This document shows positions 18,480 to 28,321 of a stretch of 64,000 nt of DNA, one piece after another. The notes beneath the pieces were generated by a model. The model made no database searches. It saw only the letters and a program-made list of their open reading frames with translations, and had not been told where the DNA came from. Both the position numbers and the translations under genes were made by a program. Position 1 is the first letter of the stretch; each line of letters opens with the position of its first letter. Origin of the DNA: Bacteroidetes bacterium B1(2017). Lineage in GTDB: Bacteria; Bacteroidota; Bacteroidia; UKL13-3. The stretch is taken from positions 145,098 to 209,097 of the forward strand of contig NKJG01000002.1 of assembly GCA_002256395.1 (NCBI GenBank), in the 5' to 3' direction.

Positions 18480-18619
18480 AAGATTTGCTACGATTTAACA
18501 TTATTTTGATGATTGCAAGAAATATTATTTTGTAATAGTTTATTATTCAATGCTATGCCTATTGGTTTTCCAAAAATCAACCATAGAACTTTTCCAAAAT
18601 TGGATTGAGTCCAAAACTA

Positions 18620-18656
18620 AAAAAGGCGAATCCAACTAAATGGATTCGCCTTTTAT
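18620..18656 (-). terminator. Intrinsic terminator of the S46 peptidase gene
   Basis: The hairpin AGGCGAATCCA / TGGATTCGCCT with a 6-base loop is followed on the minus strand by a run of six T. It lies 17 bases after the peptidase stop codon. Confidence 0.9.
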
Positions 18657-18672
18657 TATAATTAAGTTAGTC

Positions 18673-20820
18673 TTATTTTACTAAATTCATTTCACCAACA
18701 ATATGTGGTGCACCGCCTAATTTGTCAATTAAAAACATAACGTAGCGGATATCCACGTTAATGGTACGTTTGTATTTTTCATCAAATACAATATCCCCAC
18801 TCATTGCTTCCCAATTACCATCAAATGCTAAACCAATTAAACGGCCTTCTCCATCAATAACCGGACTACCTGAGTTTCCTCCAGTAATATCGTTATTAGT
18901 AATAAAAGCAACGGGCATTTTACCATCTTCTCTTTTGTAGTTGCCAAAATCTTTTGCAGTATATAAATCTAAAAGCTTTTGAGGCGCATTAAATTCAAAA
19001 TCTTTAGGATTGTATTTTTCCATAACACCATCAAGAGTGGTCATATAGTCAAATTTTACAGCATCTTTTGGCTCGTAGGCCTGAACCGAACCGTAAGTTA
19101 AACGCAACGATGAATTGGCATCTGGATAAAACGTTTTTGTAGGGTTCATTTCCATCAAACCTCTAACATATGCTCTTGCTTCAGGACCAATGGCTGCTGT
19201 GAAAGCATCCACTTGAGGTTTGTATTTGGTTAAATAATTAGAATAAAAAGCATCTACCATGGCATAGCATGGATCGGCCATTAACTTTTTATAGCTAGGT
19301 GCTTTGCAGAATTCTTCAAATTTTGCTTTGCTAGCGAAGAAACTTTTTGCGTACACCATTTTGGCATAATTGGCAAATTTTTCGGCAGTAGTTTTACCTT
19401 TCGATTTTAAAATAACTGCCATGTAAGCTGGGTGTTGATCGGCAGGAATATTATTATAATATAATTCTAAAATTTGAGCCAAAATCTTTTCGTCGGCGCT
19501 AGGGAAGAAAGAGCTATAAAAATCTTCTGAATTAGCTAAAGCGGCTTTAATAGCCTTATTAGCAGCGGCAGTATCTTTATTATCCTTTGCATTGGTAGCA
19601 TATGGAAATAAGCTACTTGCCATTCCGTTCATCGAAACCCCTAAAATACCTTCACCTAAATACGTTCTTTGTAAGGCAATTGGTCTGTATGCAACATAGG
19701 CATTTTCTACATTTGCAAGTACACTTTCGTATTGAGGCTTTCCTTTTGCAAACTCATTAAATTTGGCTTCCGATTCTTTTTTGAAATCATATACTTTCAA
19801 ACGTTTCATTTGTTCGGTTTGGCCAATAAAGTATTTCCAATAGTTTGCAATAGATGCATAATCTGCAGATAGTTTCAAACGATCTCCTTCATTTTTATCC
19901 ATTACTTCTTTCCAAGCCTTTAATCTAATATCTCTTAATTTAACAATGGTAGGGTTAACCTTTTCAATGGCTAAATCAATTCCTTGCGAGAACTCATATC
20001 TATTAGTTCTACCAGGGAAACCATATATCATTGCATAATCGCCTTCTTTAACACCTTTCATGCTAATAGGTAAAGAATGTTTTGGAGTGTAAGGAATATT
20101 ATCTGGAGCATATCCAGCAGCTTCATTGTTTTTATTTGCATAAATACGGAACATGCTAAAATCTCCAGTATGGCGTGGCCACATCCAATTATCTGCATCA
20201 CCACCAAATTTACCTACCGATTGTGGAGGAGTTCCAACCAAACGGATATCTGTAAACTTTTGGAAAACAAATAAGTAATAGGCATTACCTTTAAACATTT
20301 CACGCATCTGACCTTCAAATTTTCCGTCTTTCTTAAATTCATCGGTAATCTTTTTATAGATTTCTTGAAGTTTAGCAGGTCTATCTTTTTCGCTTACTCC
20401 ACTTAATTGCCCTATTACGAAATCTGTTTTGTCTTCAATTCGCTGAACAATAGATACCCACATTCCGGCAATTGGCTTTTCCTCACCATTATTTTTAGCC
20501 CAAAAGCCATTGTCCAAAATATTGTTTCCTGGAGTAGAATTTGATGCAATAGCATCATACCCGCAATGGTGGTTCGTTAAAACCAAACCTTTAGAGGAAA
20601 TAATTTCACCAGTACAACCACCATTAAACCAAACAATGGCATCTTTAAGCGAACTATTATTTACATCATACAATTGTTCGGCTGTTAATTTTAGGCCTTT
20701 AGCCTTCATTTGCTCGTAATTGTATTTCTTTAGTAATAAAGGAATCCACATTCCTTCATCGGCTTTTACACCTGTACTTAGCAACAAAAGTGTTGCAATT
20801 GAGTAAAGCAGTTTTTTCAT
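18673..20820 (-). CDS. S46 family dipeptidyl-peptidase, DPP7-like
   Basis: A 715-residue periplasmic serine exopeptidase that removes dipeptides from peptide N-termini. Signal peptide of about 20 residues (cleavage near VKA-DEG). Catalytic His lies in TNHHCGY (His84/85), the catalytic Asp in the HTGDFSMFRIY segment, and Ser650 in GGNSGSPV. Eighteen residues after the Ser, position 668 is Gly (AFDGNWE). In this family Gly there fits DPP7 (hydrophobic P1), while DPP11 has Arg for acidic P1; specificity is thus inferred as DPP7-like. Monocistronic, with its own terminator. Supports growth on peptides in Bacteroidota. Confidence 0.94.
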   Translation of the reverse strand: MKKLLYSIATLLLLSTGVKADEGMWIPLLLKKYNYEQMKAKGLKLTAEQLYDVNNSSLKDAIVWFNGGCTGEIISSKGLVLTNHHCGYDAIASNSTPGNNILDNGFWAKNNGEEKPIAGMWVSIVQRIEDKTDFVIGQLSGVSEKDRPAKLQEIYKKITDEFKKDGKFEGQMREMFKGNAYYLFVFQKFTDIRLVGTPPQSVGKFGGDADNWMWPRHTGDFSMFRIYANKNNEAAGYAPDNIPYTPKHSLPISMKGVKEGDYAMIYGFPGRTNRYEFSQGIDLAIEKVNPTIVKLRDIRLKAWKEVMDKNEGDRLKLSADYASIANYWKYFIGQTEQMKRLKVYDFKKESEAKFNEFAKGKPQYESVLANVENAYVAYRPIALQRTYLGEGILGVSMNGMASSLFPYATNAKDNKDTAAANKAIKAALANSEDFYSSFFPSADEKILAQILELYYNNIPADQHPAYMAVILKSKGKTTAEKFANYAKMVYAKSFFASKAKFEEFCKAPSYKKLMADPCYAMVDAFYSNYLTKYKPQVDAFTAAIGPEARAYVRGLMEMNPTKTFYPDANSSLRLTYGSVQAYEPKDAVKFDYMTTLDGVMEKYNPKDFEFNAPQKLLDLYTAKDFGNYKREDGKMPVAFITNNDITGGNSGSPVIDGEGRLIGLAFDGNWEAMSGDIVFDEKYKRTINVDIRYVMFLIDKLGGAPHIVGEMNLVK

Positions 20821-20968
20821 TTAATTTTACGTTTTACGTGGCGAAAGTAAAAACATTCTATCATAGATTGAGTTTTTTTTTGATAAAAGGCAAAACAGAT
20901 GCTAACAATTATTTTACATTTACGTAACATTGAACCATGAAGATAGCTTTAATATTGCATTAACTATT

Positions 20969-22372
20969 ATGTTTGGACTAGATACATCCCTTACCATACT
21001 TCTTTTAGTATGTTTGTTTGCAGCAGCAGTTTTTGAATTTATTAATGGCTTTCATGACACAGCAAATGCTGTTGCCACAGTTATTTATACCAATTCATTA
21101 AAGCCTTGGGCTGCAGTTATTTGGAGTGGTATTTGGAACTCCATTGGAGTATTTGCTGGTGGAATTGCGGTGGCAATTGGTATAACCAATCTACTGCCCA
21201 CCGAGGTTTTATTGGATACAAATATTTATCACAATATTGCCCTCATACTTTCCTTGCTTATTACTGCAATTGCTTGGAATTTAGGTACTTGGTATTTAGG
21301 GATTCCATGTTCGAGTTCTCACACATTAATTGGTTCCATAATTGGAGTAGGGGTTGCCTTCACAATCATTATGCCTGATACTGGCACCTCCTATGTAAAT
21401 TGGAGCAAGGCGAGTGATATTGGATTGTCTTTATTATTATCTCCTATTTTGGGTTTTAGCTTGGCAATTCTATTGATGTATATTTTGAGACAAGTTATTA
21501 AGAATAAAGTTATTTTTAAGGAGCCTGTTTCTAATAATCCACCGCCATTTTGGATCAGACTTATATTATTACTTACCTGCACAGGAGTTAGTTTTTCACA
21601 TGGCTCAAATGATGGTCAAAAGGGGGTAGGATTAGTTATGCTAATACTTATCGCAATTGTTCCTGGTTATTTTACATTAAATATCGAAAAAACGCCATCC
21701 GATATGCATGAAATAATATCGGAAGTGAAAGTAACTTTTGCCAAAATAAATCCAACTGAATTAACTCAAGATGAACATTTTGAATATACTAAGGCCTTTA
21801 ATAACCTAAATTATTTAGATTCATTAATGCTTTCCAAAAAATCACTATCTGAATTTGATAATTACCAAAAGGCAGATATTAGAAAAGCGGTGGTTTTGTT
21901 GGGTAAGTCGAGCAAGGTTATTTTAAAAAGCCATAATTTGAACCTCAGTATTTCCAATAATTCAAAACTTAAAAAGGATATTGAGCAACTTAAGAGCATA
22001 ACAGATTATGCACCGATTTGGGTCATTTTTATGATCTCTATAAGCCTTGGATTAGGAACAATGATTGGATGGAAACGAATTGTGCAAACGATTGGTGAAA
22101 AAATTGGAAAGCAACATTTGACATACGCACAAGGAGCAAGTGCCGAAATTGTTGCAGCCTCCACAATTGGTTTTTCTACGTGGTTGGGTCTGCCAGTTAG
22201 TACCACACATGTGTTATCATCTGGTGTTGCTGGAAGCATGGTTGCAAGCAAAGGGATTAAGAATTTAAATACAAAAACAATAAAAAACATTGCCATTGCC
22301 TGGATCCTTACACTTCCAGTTTGTATTATTTTGTCTGCGTCCTTATTTATCTTATTCCGCTGGTTAATCTAA
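20969..22372 (+). CDS. Second PiT-family phosphate transporter
   Basis: A 467-residue inner-membrane transporter with the two PiT signatures GFHDTANAVAT and SHGSNDGQKGVG, and the repeats GIPCSSSHTLIGS and GLPVSTTHVLSS. The hydrophilic insert between the halves is about 110 residues (roughly 250-355), longer than in the first PiT protein. I chose ATG 20969 (MFGLDTSL); an in-frame TTG at 20930 would add 13 residues of no clear signal character. A near-match to the -7 element (TACATTTA, 20915-20922) lies upstream. No DUF47 partner is adjacent, so control or substrate may differ from the first system. Its last 4 bases overlap the converging binding-protein gene. Confidence 0.92.
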   Translation: MFGLDTSLTILLLVCLFAAAVFEFINGFHDTANAVATVIYTNSLKPWAAVIWSGIWNSIGVFAGGIAVAIGITNLLPTEVLLDTNIYHNIALILSLLITAIAWNLGTWYLGIPCSSSHTLIGSIIGVGVAFTIIMPDTGTSYVNWSKASDIGLSLLLSPILGFSLAILLMYILRQVIKNKVIFKEPVSNNPPPFWIRLILLLTCTGVSFSHGSNDGQKGVGLVMLILIAIVPGYFTLNIEKTPSDMHEIISEVKVTFAKINPTELTQDEHFEYTKAFNNLNYLDSLMLSKKSLSEFDNYQKADIRKAVVLLGKSSKVILKSHNLNLSISNNSKLKKDIEQLKSITDYAPIWVIFMISISLGLGTMIGWKRIVQTIGEKIGKQHLTYAQGASAEIVAASTIGFSTWLGLPVSTTHVLSSGVAGSMVASKGIKNLNTKTIKNIAIAWILTLPVCIILSASLFILFRWLI

Positions 22373-23520
22373 TTTTCAAAACGTTTTAGTTTTCCGTTCT
22401 CAAAATATAAAATATTCAACCTATTATTTTGAAGACTTAATCCTTCGGGTTTTGATTCAATTTTGTACCAATTACTTAATGGCTTATTTGGCTTTTGCGA
22501 TTTAATATCACCTAAATTTCCATGATTTAGTATAAGGGAACTCATGAAATAGGTGGCTTGTTCATAACCTGTAACAGCGTACTCTGTTGGTTCAGTATTA
22601 TATAACTCCCGATATCTTTCAATAAATAATTTTGTACTAGAATCGGTGTAGTCAAAGTAAAACGGACTAATAATTTTAACATTTAGCCTCTCAAATTGAG
22701 GTATGTTTAGAGATTTAAATTCAAGCCATTTTCTAAGTCCAAATACTTCAATATCAATAAATGAATTTGAATCATTTAAATATCTCAGGGCTGAACCAAC
22801 CAAAAATTCATTTTCACTGCTAATAATTACTCGATTAGGTTTTCCTAATTTATAGGCAGATTTGAAATCGGTATACTTACTAATATCTATAGATTTAATA
22901 GTACACAATGGGTACTTACTTTTCAAAGCAAGAATACGTGCACTTAAAACCTTATCGTTGTTGTCTTTACCTGTTAACACTACAATATTGGCATTTTCTT
23001 CGCCCATATCCTGAATATGGTTTAGGATAAAATCGCCATAATAATTTAAATCAGGATAAACAGAAATTAAATAGGGATTATCTATTTTACTTTTGGTTAA
23101 AGTAAGAAAAGGGGATATATGATAAATTTTATTCTTATTGCAAAATCCAAGCATTAACTCATTTCCTTCTTTTAGCACAGGACCTACAATTAAGTCGGAA
23201 TTTTGAATTTCCTTTTTCTCTAAAATTCTTTGAAAAGTAGTACTATCGCGCTTGGTATCGAAAACCCTAATTTCAATAGGAGTTTCAGCCCTTTTAAAGC
23301 TATCCATTGCTAACAAAAAGCCTTCATAATATTGTCTACAAGCATTTCCAATAGATGCGTTTTTATGGTTTGGATTTTCCATTAAATCCTTTCCACAAAA
23401 AGGCATCACTACAGATATTTGAAACTTTTGTTCAAATAGTTCTTTTATTCCTTTTTGGGCAAAGCTATTACTCGCCCAAAAGGATAAAGCAATTAGAAAA
23501 ATATAGGCTCTAATTTTCAT
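22369..23520 (-). CDS. Exported type 1 periplasmic-binding-protein-like protein
   Basis: A 383-residue protein with a signal peptide (ending NSFAQ). The mature part resembles the type 1 periplasmic binding fold used by amino-acid ABC receptors and by LppC-like proteins: FQISVVMPF at the start of lobe 1, DLIVGPVLKEG, IVVLTGKDN, and the closing TEYAVTGYEQATYFMSS. No transporter permease or ATPase gene is near, so it may be a stand-alone sensor or envelope protein. The ATG at 23520 (MKIRAY) begins 2 bases after the guaA stop codon, indicating translational coupling; the alternative ATG at 23532 would overlap guaA. I do not see a LysM domain. Confidence 0.8.
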   Translation of the reverse strand: MKIRAYIFLIALSFWASNSFAQKGIKELFEQKFQISVVMPFCGKDLMENPNHKNASIGNACRQYYEGFLLAMDSFKRAETPIEIRVFDTKRDSTTFQRILEKKEIQNSDLIVGPVLKEGNELMLGFCNKNKIYHISPFLTLTKSKIDNPYLISVYPDLNYYGDFILNHIQDMGEENANIVVLTGKDNNDKVLSARILALKSKYPLCTIKSIDISKYTDFKSAYKLGKPNRVIISSENEFLVGSALRYLNDSNSFIDIEVFGLRKWLEFKSLNIPQFERLNVKIISPFYFDYTDSSTKLFIERYRELYNTEPTEYAVTGYEQATYFMSSLILNHGNLGDIKSQKPNKPLSNWYKIESKPEGLSLQNNRLNILYFENGKLKRFEN

Positions 23521-23522
23521 TT

Positions 23523-25049
23523 TTATTCCCATTCAATGGTTGCTGGTGGTTTGCTGCTAATATCGTAAACTACTCTATTAATTCCTTTTACTTCGTTTAT
23601 TATTCTATTTGCAACTAATCCCAAAAACTCATGAGGTAAATGACAAAAATCTGCTGTCATTCCATCCACCGAGGTTACAGCTCTTAAAGAAACAACATTT
23701 TCATAAGTTCTTTCATCGCCCATTACACCAACAGATTGAATAGGAAGGTATACAACTCCTGCTTGCCAAACGCTGTTATAATGACCTTTATCTTTTAATT
23801 CACTTATAAAAATATGATCCGCTTCCTGCAAAATTCTAACTTTCTCGATGGTAATATCACCTAAAATTCTAATGGCTAAACCAGGGCCAGGGAAGGGATG
23901 GCGGTTTAAAATTATGGGTTCCATACCTAAAGCAGTACCCACATTTCTTACTTCATCCTTAAATAACATCCTTAAAGGCTCAACAATTTTAAGGTTCATT
24001 TTATCTGGCAAACCACCTACATTATGATGCGATTTAATTGTTGCCGAAGGACCTTTTACACTTATGCTTTCAATTACGTCTGGGTATATGGTGCCTTGAG
24101 CCAACCATTTAGTATTTTCAATTTTCTGAGCTTCTTCGTCAAAAACCTCAATAAATACTCGGCCAATAGCTTTACGTTTAAGCTCTGGGTCGCTTATTCC
24201 AGCCAAAGCATCCAAGAATTTTTTACTAGCATCAACCCCAATTACATTAATACCCATATTCCTGTAGGCATGCAATACTTGGGCAAATTCATCTTTACGC
24301 AATAAGCCGTTATCAATAAAAATACCAGTTAGGTTCGAACCAATTGCTTCTTTTAATAACATGGCCGCAACCGAAGAGTCTACGCCACCAGAAAGGCCTA
24401 ATATTACTTTATCTGTTCCTAATTTAGCTTTTAAATCGGCTGTGGTATTCTCTATAAAATGTGTTGGTGTCCAGTTTTGTTTAAGGCCTGCAACTTTAGA
24501 AATGAAATTATGCAATAAGGTTTTACCATCTGTGCTATGTGTTACTTCAGGGTGAAATTGAATGGCATAGGTTGATTCACCTTTTATTTTAAATGCAGCT
24601 ACTTTCACACTTTCAGTGCTCGCAATAATCTCAAAGTTTTCTGGAATGTCTTGAATGGTATCACCATGGCTCATCCAAACCTGACTATCAGCAGGGATTC
24701 CCGCAAGTAAGTCACTATTCGCTATAAACTTAAGGTTGGCTCGGCCATACTCTCTAATTTTACTTGGTACTACAAAACCTCCATTTTGTTTAGCCAATAA
24801 TTGGGCACCATAGCAAACTCCTAATAAAGGAAGTTTTCCTCTAAAAGGGGAAAGATCTACATCTGGCAATATCCCATCATTTACACTATATGGGCTACCA
24901 CTTAGAATAACGGCCTTAGTAGCCGCATCCAAAGTTGGGATATGGGTGCAAGGATGAATTTCAGAATAAACATTTAGCTCACGAAGGCGACGGGCAATTA
25001 ATTGGGTATATTGCGACCCGAAATCAATAATTAGAACTTTTTCTTCCAT
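23523..25049 (-). CDS. guaA: GMP synthase (glutamine-hydrolysing)
   Basis: A 508-residue GMP synthase converting XMP to GMP with glutamine and ATP. N-terminal class I glutamine amidotransferase (about 1-190): nucleophile Cys79 in GVCYGAQ and the catalytic His/Glu in [11 protein letters not shown] pyrophosphatase domain (about 195-385): P-loop [12 protein letters not shown]-terminal GMP synthase dimerisation domain: [12 protein letters not shown] and the terminal [13 protein letters not shown]. First gene of a two-gene unit with the binding protein gene. It is divergent from mnmH with 55 bases between starts. Confidence 0.97.
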   Translation of the reverse strand: MEEKVLIIDFGSQYTQLIARRLRELNVYSEIHPCTHIPTLDAATKAVILSGSPYSVNDGILPDVDLSPFRGKLPLLGVCYGAQLLAKQNGGFVVPSKIREYGRANLKFIANSDLLAGIPADSQVWMSHGDTIQDIPENFEIIASTESVKVAAFKIKGESTYAIQFHPEVTHSTDGKTLLHNFISKVAGLKQNWTPTHFIENTTADLKAKLGTDKVILGLSGGVDSSVAAMLLKEAIGSNLTGIFIDNGLLRKDEFAQVLHAYRNMGINVIGVDASKKFLDALAGISDPELKRKAIGRVFIEVFDEEAQKIENTKWLAQGTIYPDVIESISVKGPSATIKSHHNVGGLPDKMNLKIVEPLRMLFKDEVRNVGTALGMEPIILNRHPFPGPGLAIRILGDITIEKVRILQEADHIFISELKDKGHYNSVWQAGVVYLPIQSVGVMGDERTYENVVSLRAVTSVDGMTADFCHLPHEFLGLVANRIINEVKGINRVVYDISSKPPATIEWE

Positions 25050-25104
25050 ATATGCCCGCGAATTTCATTATTTTTTGTCAGAATTTTAGATTGAAACCTT
25101 AATA

Positions 25105-26121
25105 ATGTTGAAATTAATCTCAATATCAGATTTTATTAATGAGCCTAAAACAGGTTTATTGCTTGATGCACGTAGTGAAGGCGAGTTTGAGAGAGGTCAT
25201 ATTCCAGGTGCAATTTCATTTCCAATTTTGAATAATGAGGAACGAAAACTAGTTGGTACCTGTTATAAACAGAAAGGCCATAAAGAGGCTGTTTTATTGG
25301 GTTATGAATTGGTAGGTACCAAATTTAAAACCTACGTTGAATATGCCTATGCAAATTGGGAGGGTCAAGAAATAAACATTCACTGTTGGCGTGGTGGACT
25401 TAGAAGCCAAATAATGAGTAACCTATTGAGCTCCGCAGGTTTTAATGTGAAGCTTATTAAAGGAGGTTATAAGGCTTATAGGCAGGTTGTTTTAGACTTT
25501 TTGGCAAAAGATTTTGAGTTTTTTGTTTTAGGTGGATTAACTGGTTCGGGGAAAACTTATGTTTTGGATGAACTTGAGAATAGGGGAGCGCAGGTTTTAA
25601 ACATTGAAAAATTAGCTAACCACAAAGGTTCTGCCTTTGGATCCTTAGGTCAACATCCCCAACCAAGTCAGGAGCATTTTGAGAATTTATCCTTTGAAAT
25701 ACTAAGAGAATTTAATTTTGAAAATCCTGTTTGGGTTGAGGATGAAAGCCGATTAATTGGGGCACTTCAGGTACCAACTCAAATATATCAAGGCATACGA
25801 AATAGTTTTGTATATTTTCTTGGGTATTCGTTTGAAGATAGACTTGAACACATTCTGAAGGAATATGGATGCTTTGATAAAAATCTTTTAATTGAGCGAA
25901 CCAAACAAATTAAAAAACGAATGGGTGATTTAATTAATAGGATGGCCATTGAAGCCCTTGAAAATGGGGATTTAAGAACTTGGGCAGAAATAGTTTTAAT
26001 CCATTACGATAAGCAATATAGGTATGGCTTTGGTTTACGCAAACCAGGCCAAAGCAAAGATATTTTGCTTAAAAGTGAGGAGCTAATTTTAGAACTTTTA
26101 AGCGTAAAAAGGGAAGCATAA
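25105..26121 (+). CDS. mnmH: tRNA 2-selenouridine / geranyl-2-thiouridine synthase
   Basis: A 338-residue MnmH (SelU, YbbB). N-terminal rhodanese domain (about 5-130) with active Cys94 in HCWRGGLRS and DARSEGEFERGHIPGA. C-terminal P-loop domain with GGLTGSGKT near residue 145 and the family stretch KGSAFGSLG. The enzyme acts on 2-thiouridine at the wobble base of tRNA Lys, Glu and Gln, geranylating it and exchanging sulfur for selenium. No selD is present in the window. Monocistronic, closed by a strong hairpin terminator. Confidence 0.93.
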   Translation: MLKLISISDFINEPKTGLLLDARSEGEFERGHIPGAISFPILNNEERKLVGTCYKQKGHKEAVLLGYELVGTKFKTYVEYAYANWEGQEINIHCWRGGLRSQIMSNLLSSAGFNVKLIKGGYKAYRQVVLDFLAKDFEFFVLGGLTGSGKTYVLDELENRGAQVLNIEKLANHKGSAFGSLGQHPQPSQEHFENLSFEILREFNFENPVWVEDESRLIGALQVPTQIYQGIRNSFVYFLGYSFEDRLEHILKEYGCFDKNLLIERTKQIKKRMGDLINRMAIEALENGDLRTWAEIVLIHYDKQYRYGFGLRKPGQSKDILLKSEELILELLSVKREA

Positions 26122-26155
26122 AAAAGGCTGTTTCATTTTGAAACAGCCTTTTTTT
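26119..26155. terminator. Bidirectional intrinsic terminator between mnmH and the LruC gene
   Basis: AAAAAAGGCTGTTTC / GAAACAGCCTTTTTTT with a short ATTTT loop, flanked by A and T runs on both sides. It overlaps the mnmH stop codon region and ends both converging units. Confidence 0.92.
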
Positions 26156-26173
26156 ATTTCTTTATTAAACCTA

Positions 26174-27643
26174 TTATTTAATATTATAAAGGTATTTTAG
26201 GTTCCTATAATCCCCTTTATTCTCATACCAATCTTTTGTTTTTTCGCCACTGGTTTCAACCCATTCTCCAAATGCTGGATAAGAGTGTAGGAAATCTTCC
26301 GTATCTCTAGAATAGGGTATTTCTTCCACCACATTTAATCCCCAAGGTAAATTATTTTTATTTTTGTAATAGATGCCTTTATCTGGGTTCGAATTATCTT
26401 GTGATTGACCAAAATATTTAAAGTTAGCCTTTTCTGTAGGAACAAAATCAGGAAGGTGAACTTCTTTACCACGTTCTTGATTGATAATTAAGTATGGGTT
26501 AAAATTAGTTGCATTTAATTCTTTACTTGTCAAAAGTTTAACGAATTTTCCATCCTCATCCATAAATTTAATAACCATTTCAATTTCTTTAGGAGTTACA
26601 TAGATTCCATCTGAACCAACATTTACGCCGCTTCCACCTGGTGAAGGTAAAATTCTATATGCATCTTCAAACACCATAAAATTCGCTAATTTCATGTCGG
26701 CTTCAGCACCATTACCCGCAATTTTAGTGTAATCGCCTTTAAAATCGCCACCTGTAACTGCCATAATTATCTCGGCTGGAATATTATCTAATTGAAACCC
26801 AAAACCATTTCTATAACTAGCACCAATAGCTCTAACCTTAAAGGTATATTTAATTTCAATTATCTCTCCACTTGCATTGGTAACCGTATTAAATTTATAA
26901 CCAAGAACCAAATCATTAAAATCATAATCGCCATTTGCTGGCCATAGATCTTCGTACATTAATGTACCGAAGCCACCAGAAGCTGGGTAATAATTATCAT
27001 ATGCTCTAAATTTATCTTTTGGATAGGCATCATCTATGTTTGCAACTTTATCTTCATCGTCATCCTTAAAGGCATCTTCAGATACCGATAATGGTTTACA
27101 ATCATTAGAAGGATCGGAGAAATAAGTACTTGGAATGCTAATATCATCAATTAATAAACCTGCTTCACCTTTATCTCCACCAATTGAAAATAATATTTTA
27201 TAAGGATTTCCATCATTGGCAATTTTTTCAGGAACGGCAAATGAAATAGATTGAACATCCTTACCTGTGCTTGGCATATCATATTTATATAATTCAACTA
27301 AATCGCCTTCACCTTCTTTAAAATAAGGGATGTATGCCACAAAAATATACTTGTTTTTGTCTCCTTCAGCCGTAATTCTACTTTTAAGTGTAATGTTTCC
27401 GGCCTTTAAACGCACCCATGGCGATTTAATATACAAGTCTTTCCATGAACCTGTTGTAAGGTCGGTAGCCATACTTATTTTGCCAGTTATGGCTTTTTCA
27501 ATATACGATACACCTTTAAAATCCCAGCAATTTACATAATCTTCTTTTTGAGAATTGTTTTCACCGTTTAAGGTAATTTGTTGTGCTGTACTAGTTAATT
27601 CGGTTAAAAATAAACCAGCTAATAGTATAAATATTTTTTTCAT
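26174..27643 (-). CDS. Exported LruC domain-containing protein
   Basis: A 489-residue exported protein. Signal peptide MKKIFILLAGLFLTELTSTAQ; I chose the ATG at 27643 because the longer frame from 27721 overlaps the upstream lipoprotein gene. The first 200 residues look like a beta-sandwich. Around 190-215 is an acidic, calcium-binding-like stretch (DDDEDKVANIDDAYP). The C-terminal half is the LruC domain: FGTLMYEDLWPANGDYDFNDLVLGYKF, then RNGFGFQLDN and repeated beta strands. LruC proteins occur in Bacteroidota and Leptospira and are surface or secreted; no enzyme activity is known to me. Preceded by a lipoprotein gene 7 bases upstream, probably an operon. Confidence 0.85.
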   Translation of the reverse strand: MKKIFILLAGLFLTELTSTAQQITLNGENNSQKEDYVNCWDFKGVSYIEKAITGKISMATDLTTGSWKDLYIKSPWVRLKAGNITLKSRITAEGDKNKYIFVAYIPYFKEGEGDLVELYKYDMPSTGKDVQSISFAVPEKIANDGNPYKILFSIGGDKGEAGLLIDDISIPSTYFSDPSNDCKPLSVSEDAFKDDDEDKVANIDDAYPKDKFRAYDNYYPASGGFGTLMYEDLWPANGDYDFNDLVLGYKFNTVTNASGEIIEIKYTFKVRAIGASYRNGFGFQLDNIPAEIIMAVTGGDFKGDYTKIAGNGAEADMKLANFMVFEDAYRILPSPGGSGVNVGSDGIYVTPKEIEMVIKFMDEDGKFVKLLTSKELNATNFNPYLIINQERGKEVHLPDFVPTEKANFKYFGQSQDNSNPDKGIYYKNKNNLPWGLNVVEEIPYSRDTEDFLHSYPAFGEWVETSGEKTKDWYENKGDYRNLKYLYNIK

Positions 27644-27650
27644 AAATTTA

Positions 27651-28049
27651 TTAGTTGTTAGCGTTGTAATCAAATTGAAGAATGTTTCCACTAATAGGAA
27701 TAACCTTTTTAATTTTTCCATAGGTCACTAAAACTTCAGTGTTAGTGGCAGGCACAACTAAATTAATTATAGTGGTTGCGCTCATTAGTTGAAGTGAACT
27801 ATAATAAATTGATTTGCCATCCAACGAACTCACAATTAAAGTGCGATTGATTGGTGTAAGAGTATTAATGCCAGCAACATTTAATACTAAACTTTTAGAG
27901 GTTTTCCATTTAAAGGTTTCGCTTGCCTTTAATTCTGAAACCTTACTTGCTTTAGCAATAGAAGGAGTGGCAGATTCTTGTAGGTTTTTTTTGCAAGAAA
28001 CCATTATAAGGGTGCTTGCTAAAAGTAGGAATAGGAATTTTTTGTTCAT
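27651..28049 (-). CDS. Small lipoprotein upstream of LruC gene
   Basis: A 132-residue lipoprotein. Signal MNKKFLFLLLASTLIMVSC gives lipobox Cys19. The mature chain begins Lys- and Ser-rich, then forms a predicted small beta-sandwich (SLVLNVAGI, RTLIVSSLDG, TIINLVVPA, VLVTYGKIKKVIPI). I do not recognise a domain. The start at 28049 is chosen over an upstream extension to 28178 because it yields the lipoprotein signal. It is 7 bases from the LruC gene, suggesting the two products act together at the cell surface. Confidence 0.75.
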   Translation of the reverse strand: MNKKFLFLLLASTLIMVSCKKNLQESATPSIAKASKVSELKASETFKWKTSKSLVLNVAGINTLTPINRTLIVSSLDGKSIYYSSLQLMSATTIINLVVPATNTEVLVTYGKIKKVIPISGNILQFDYNANN

Positions 28050-28196
28050 TGTGTGTTTTATTTTGGTTTTATTGCTAAAGTCAAGTTCTATTCCATGCTG
28101 AAATAAAAAATCAAGTTTAGGTTTAATTGTTTGATATTCAATGTAAAATATTCTGTTTTGGTAGTCTGTAATCAACATGCCAATGTGGATTGTTTT

Positions 28197-28226
28197 TGTT
28201 CATTTTGAATCGCTATGTTCATTTTG
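28197..28226. repeat. Tandem operator-like direct repeat TGTTCATTTTG
   Basis: Two exact copies of TGTTCATTTTG start at 28197 and 28216, a 19-base period. A third exact copy lies at 5613-5623 in the divergent region between pyc and the hybrid kinase. All three are intergenic. Two direct copies near two turns apart suggest binding of a dimeric regulator; the regulator is unknown. Confidence 0.4.
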
Positions 28227-28286
28227 GGATTAATTTAAAATTAATATTTATCGACTTTTTTATGGGCAAAAGACCCCTAGAATGAT

Positions 28287-28294
28287 TATTTTTG
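28287..28294 (+). promoter_or_regulatory. Candidate -7 promoter element of the kdnA operon
   Basis: TATTTTTG matches TAnnTTTG exactly, 27 bases before the kdnA ATG, giving a leader of about 20 bases. A good -33 element is not seen. The direct repeat at 28197-28226 lies about 60 bases upstream. Confidence 0.5.
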
Positions 28295-28321
28295 TTGCCC
28301 AATTATTAAATAACAAAAAAC

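Noticed and set aside
25050..25104. Purine riboswitch or other leader RNA before guaA
   Set aside because: The divergent region is only 55 bases, too short for a known purine riboswitch plus promoters.
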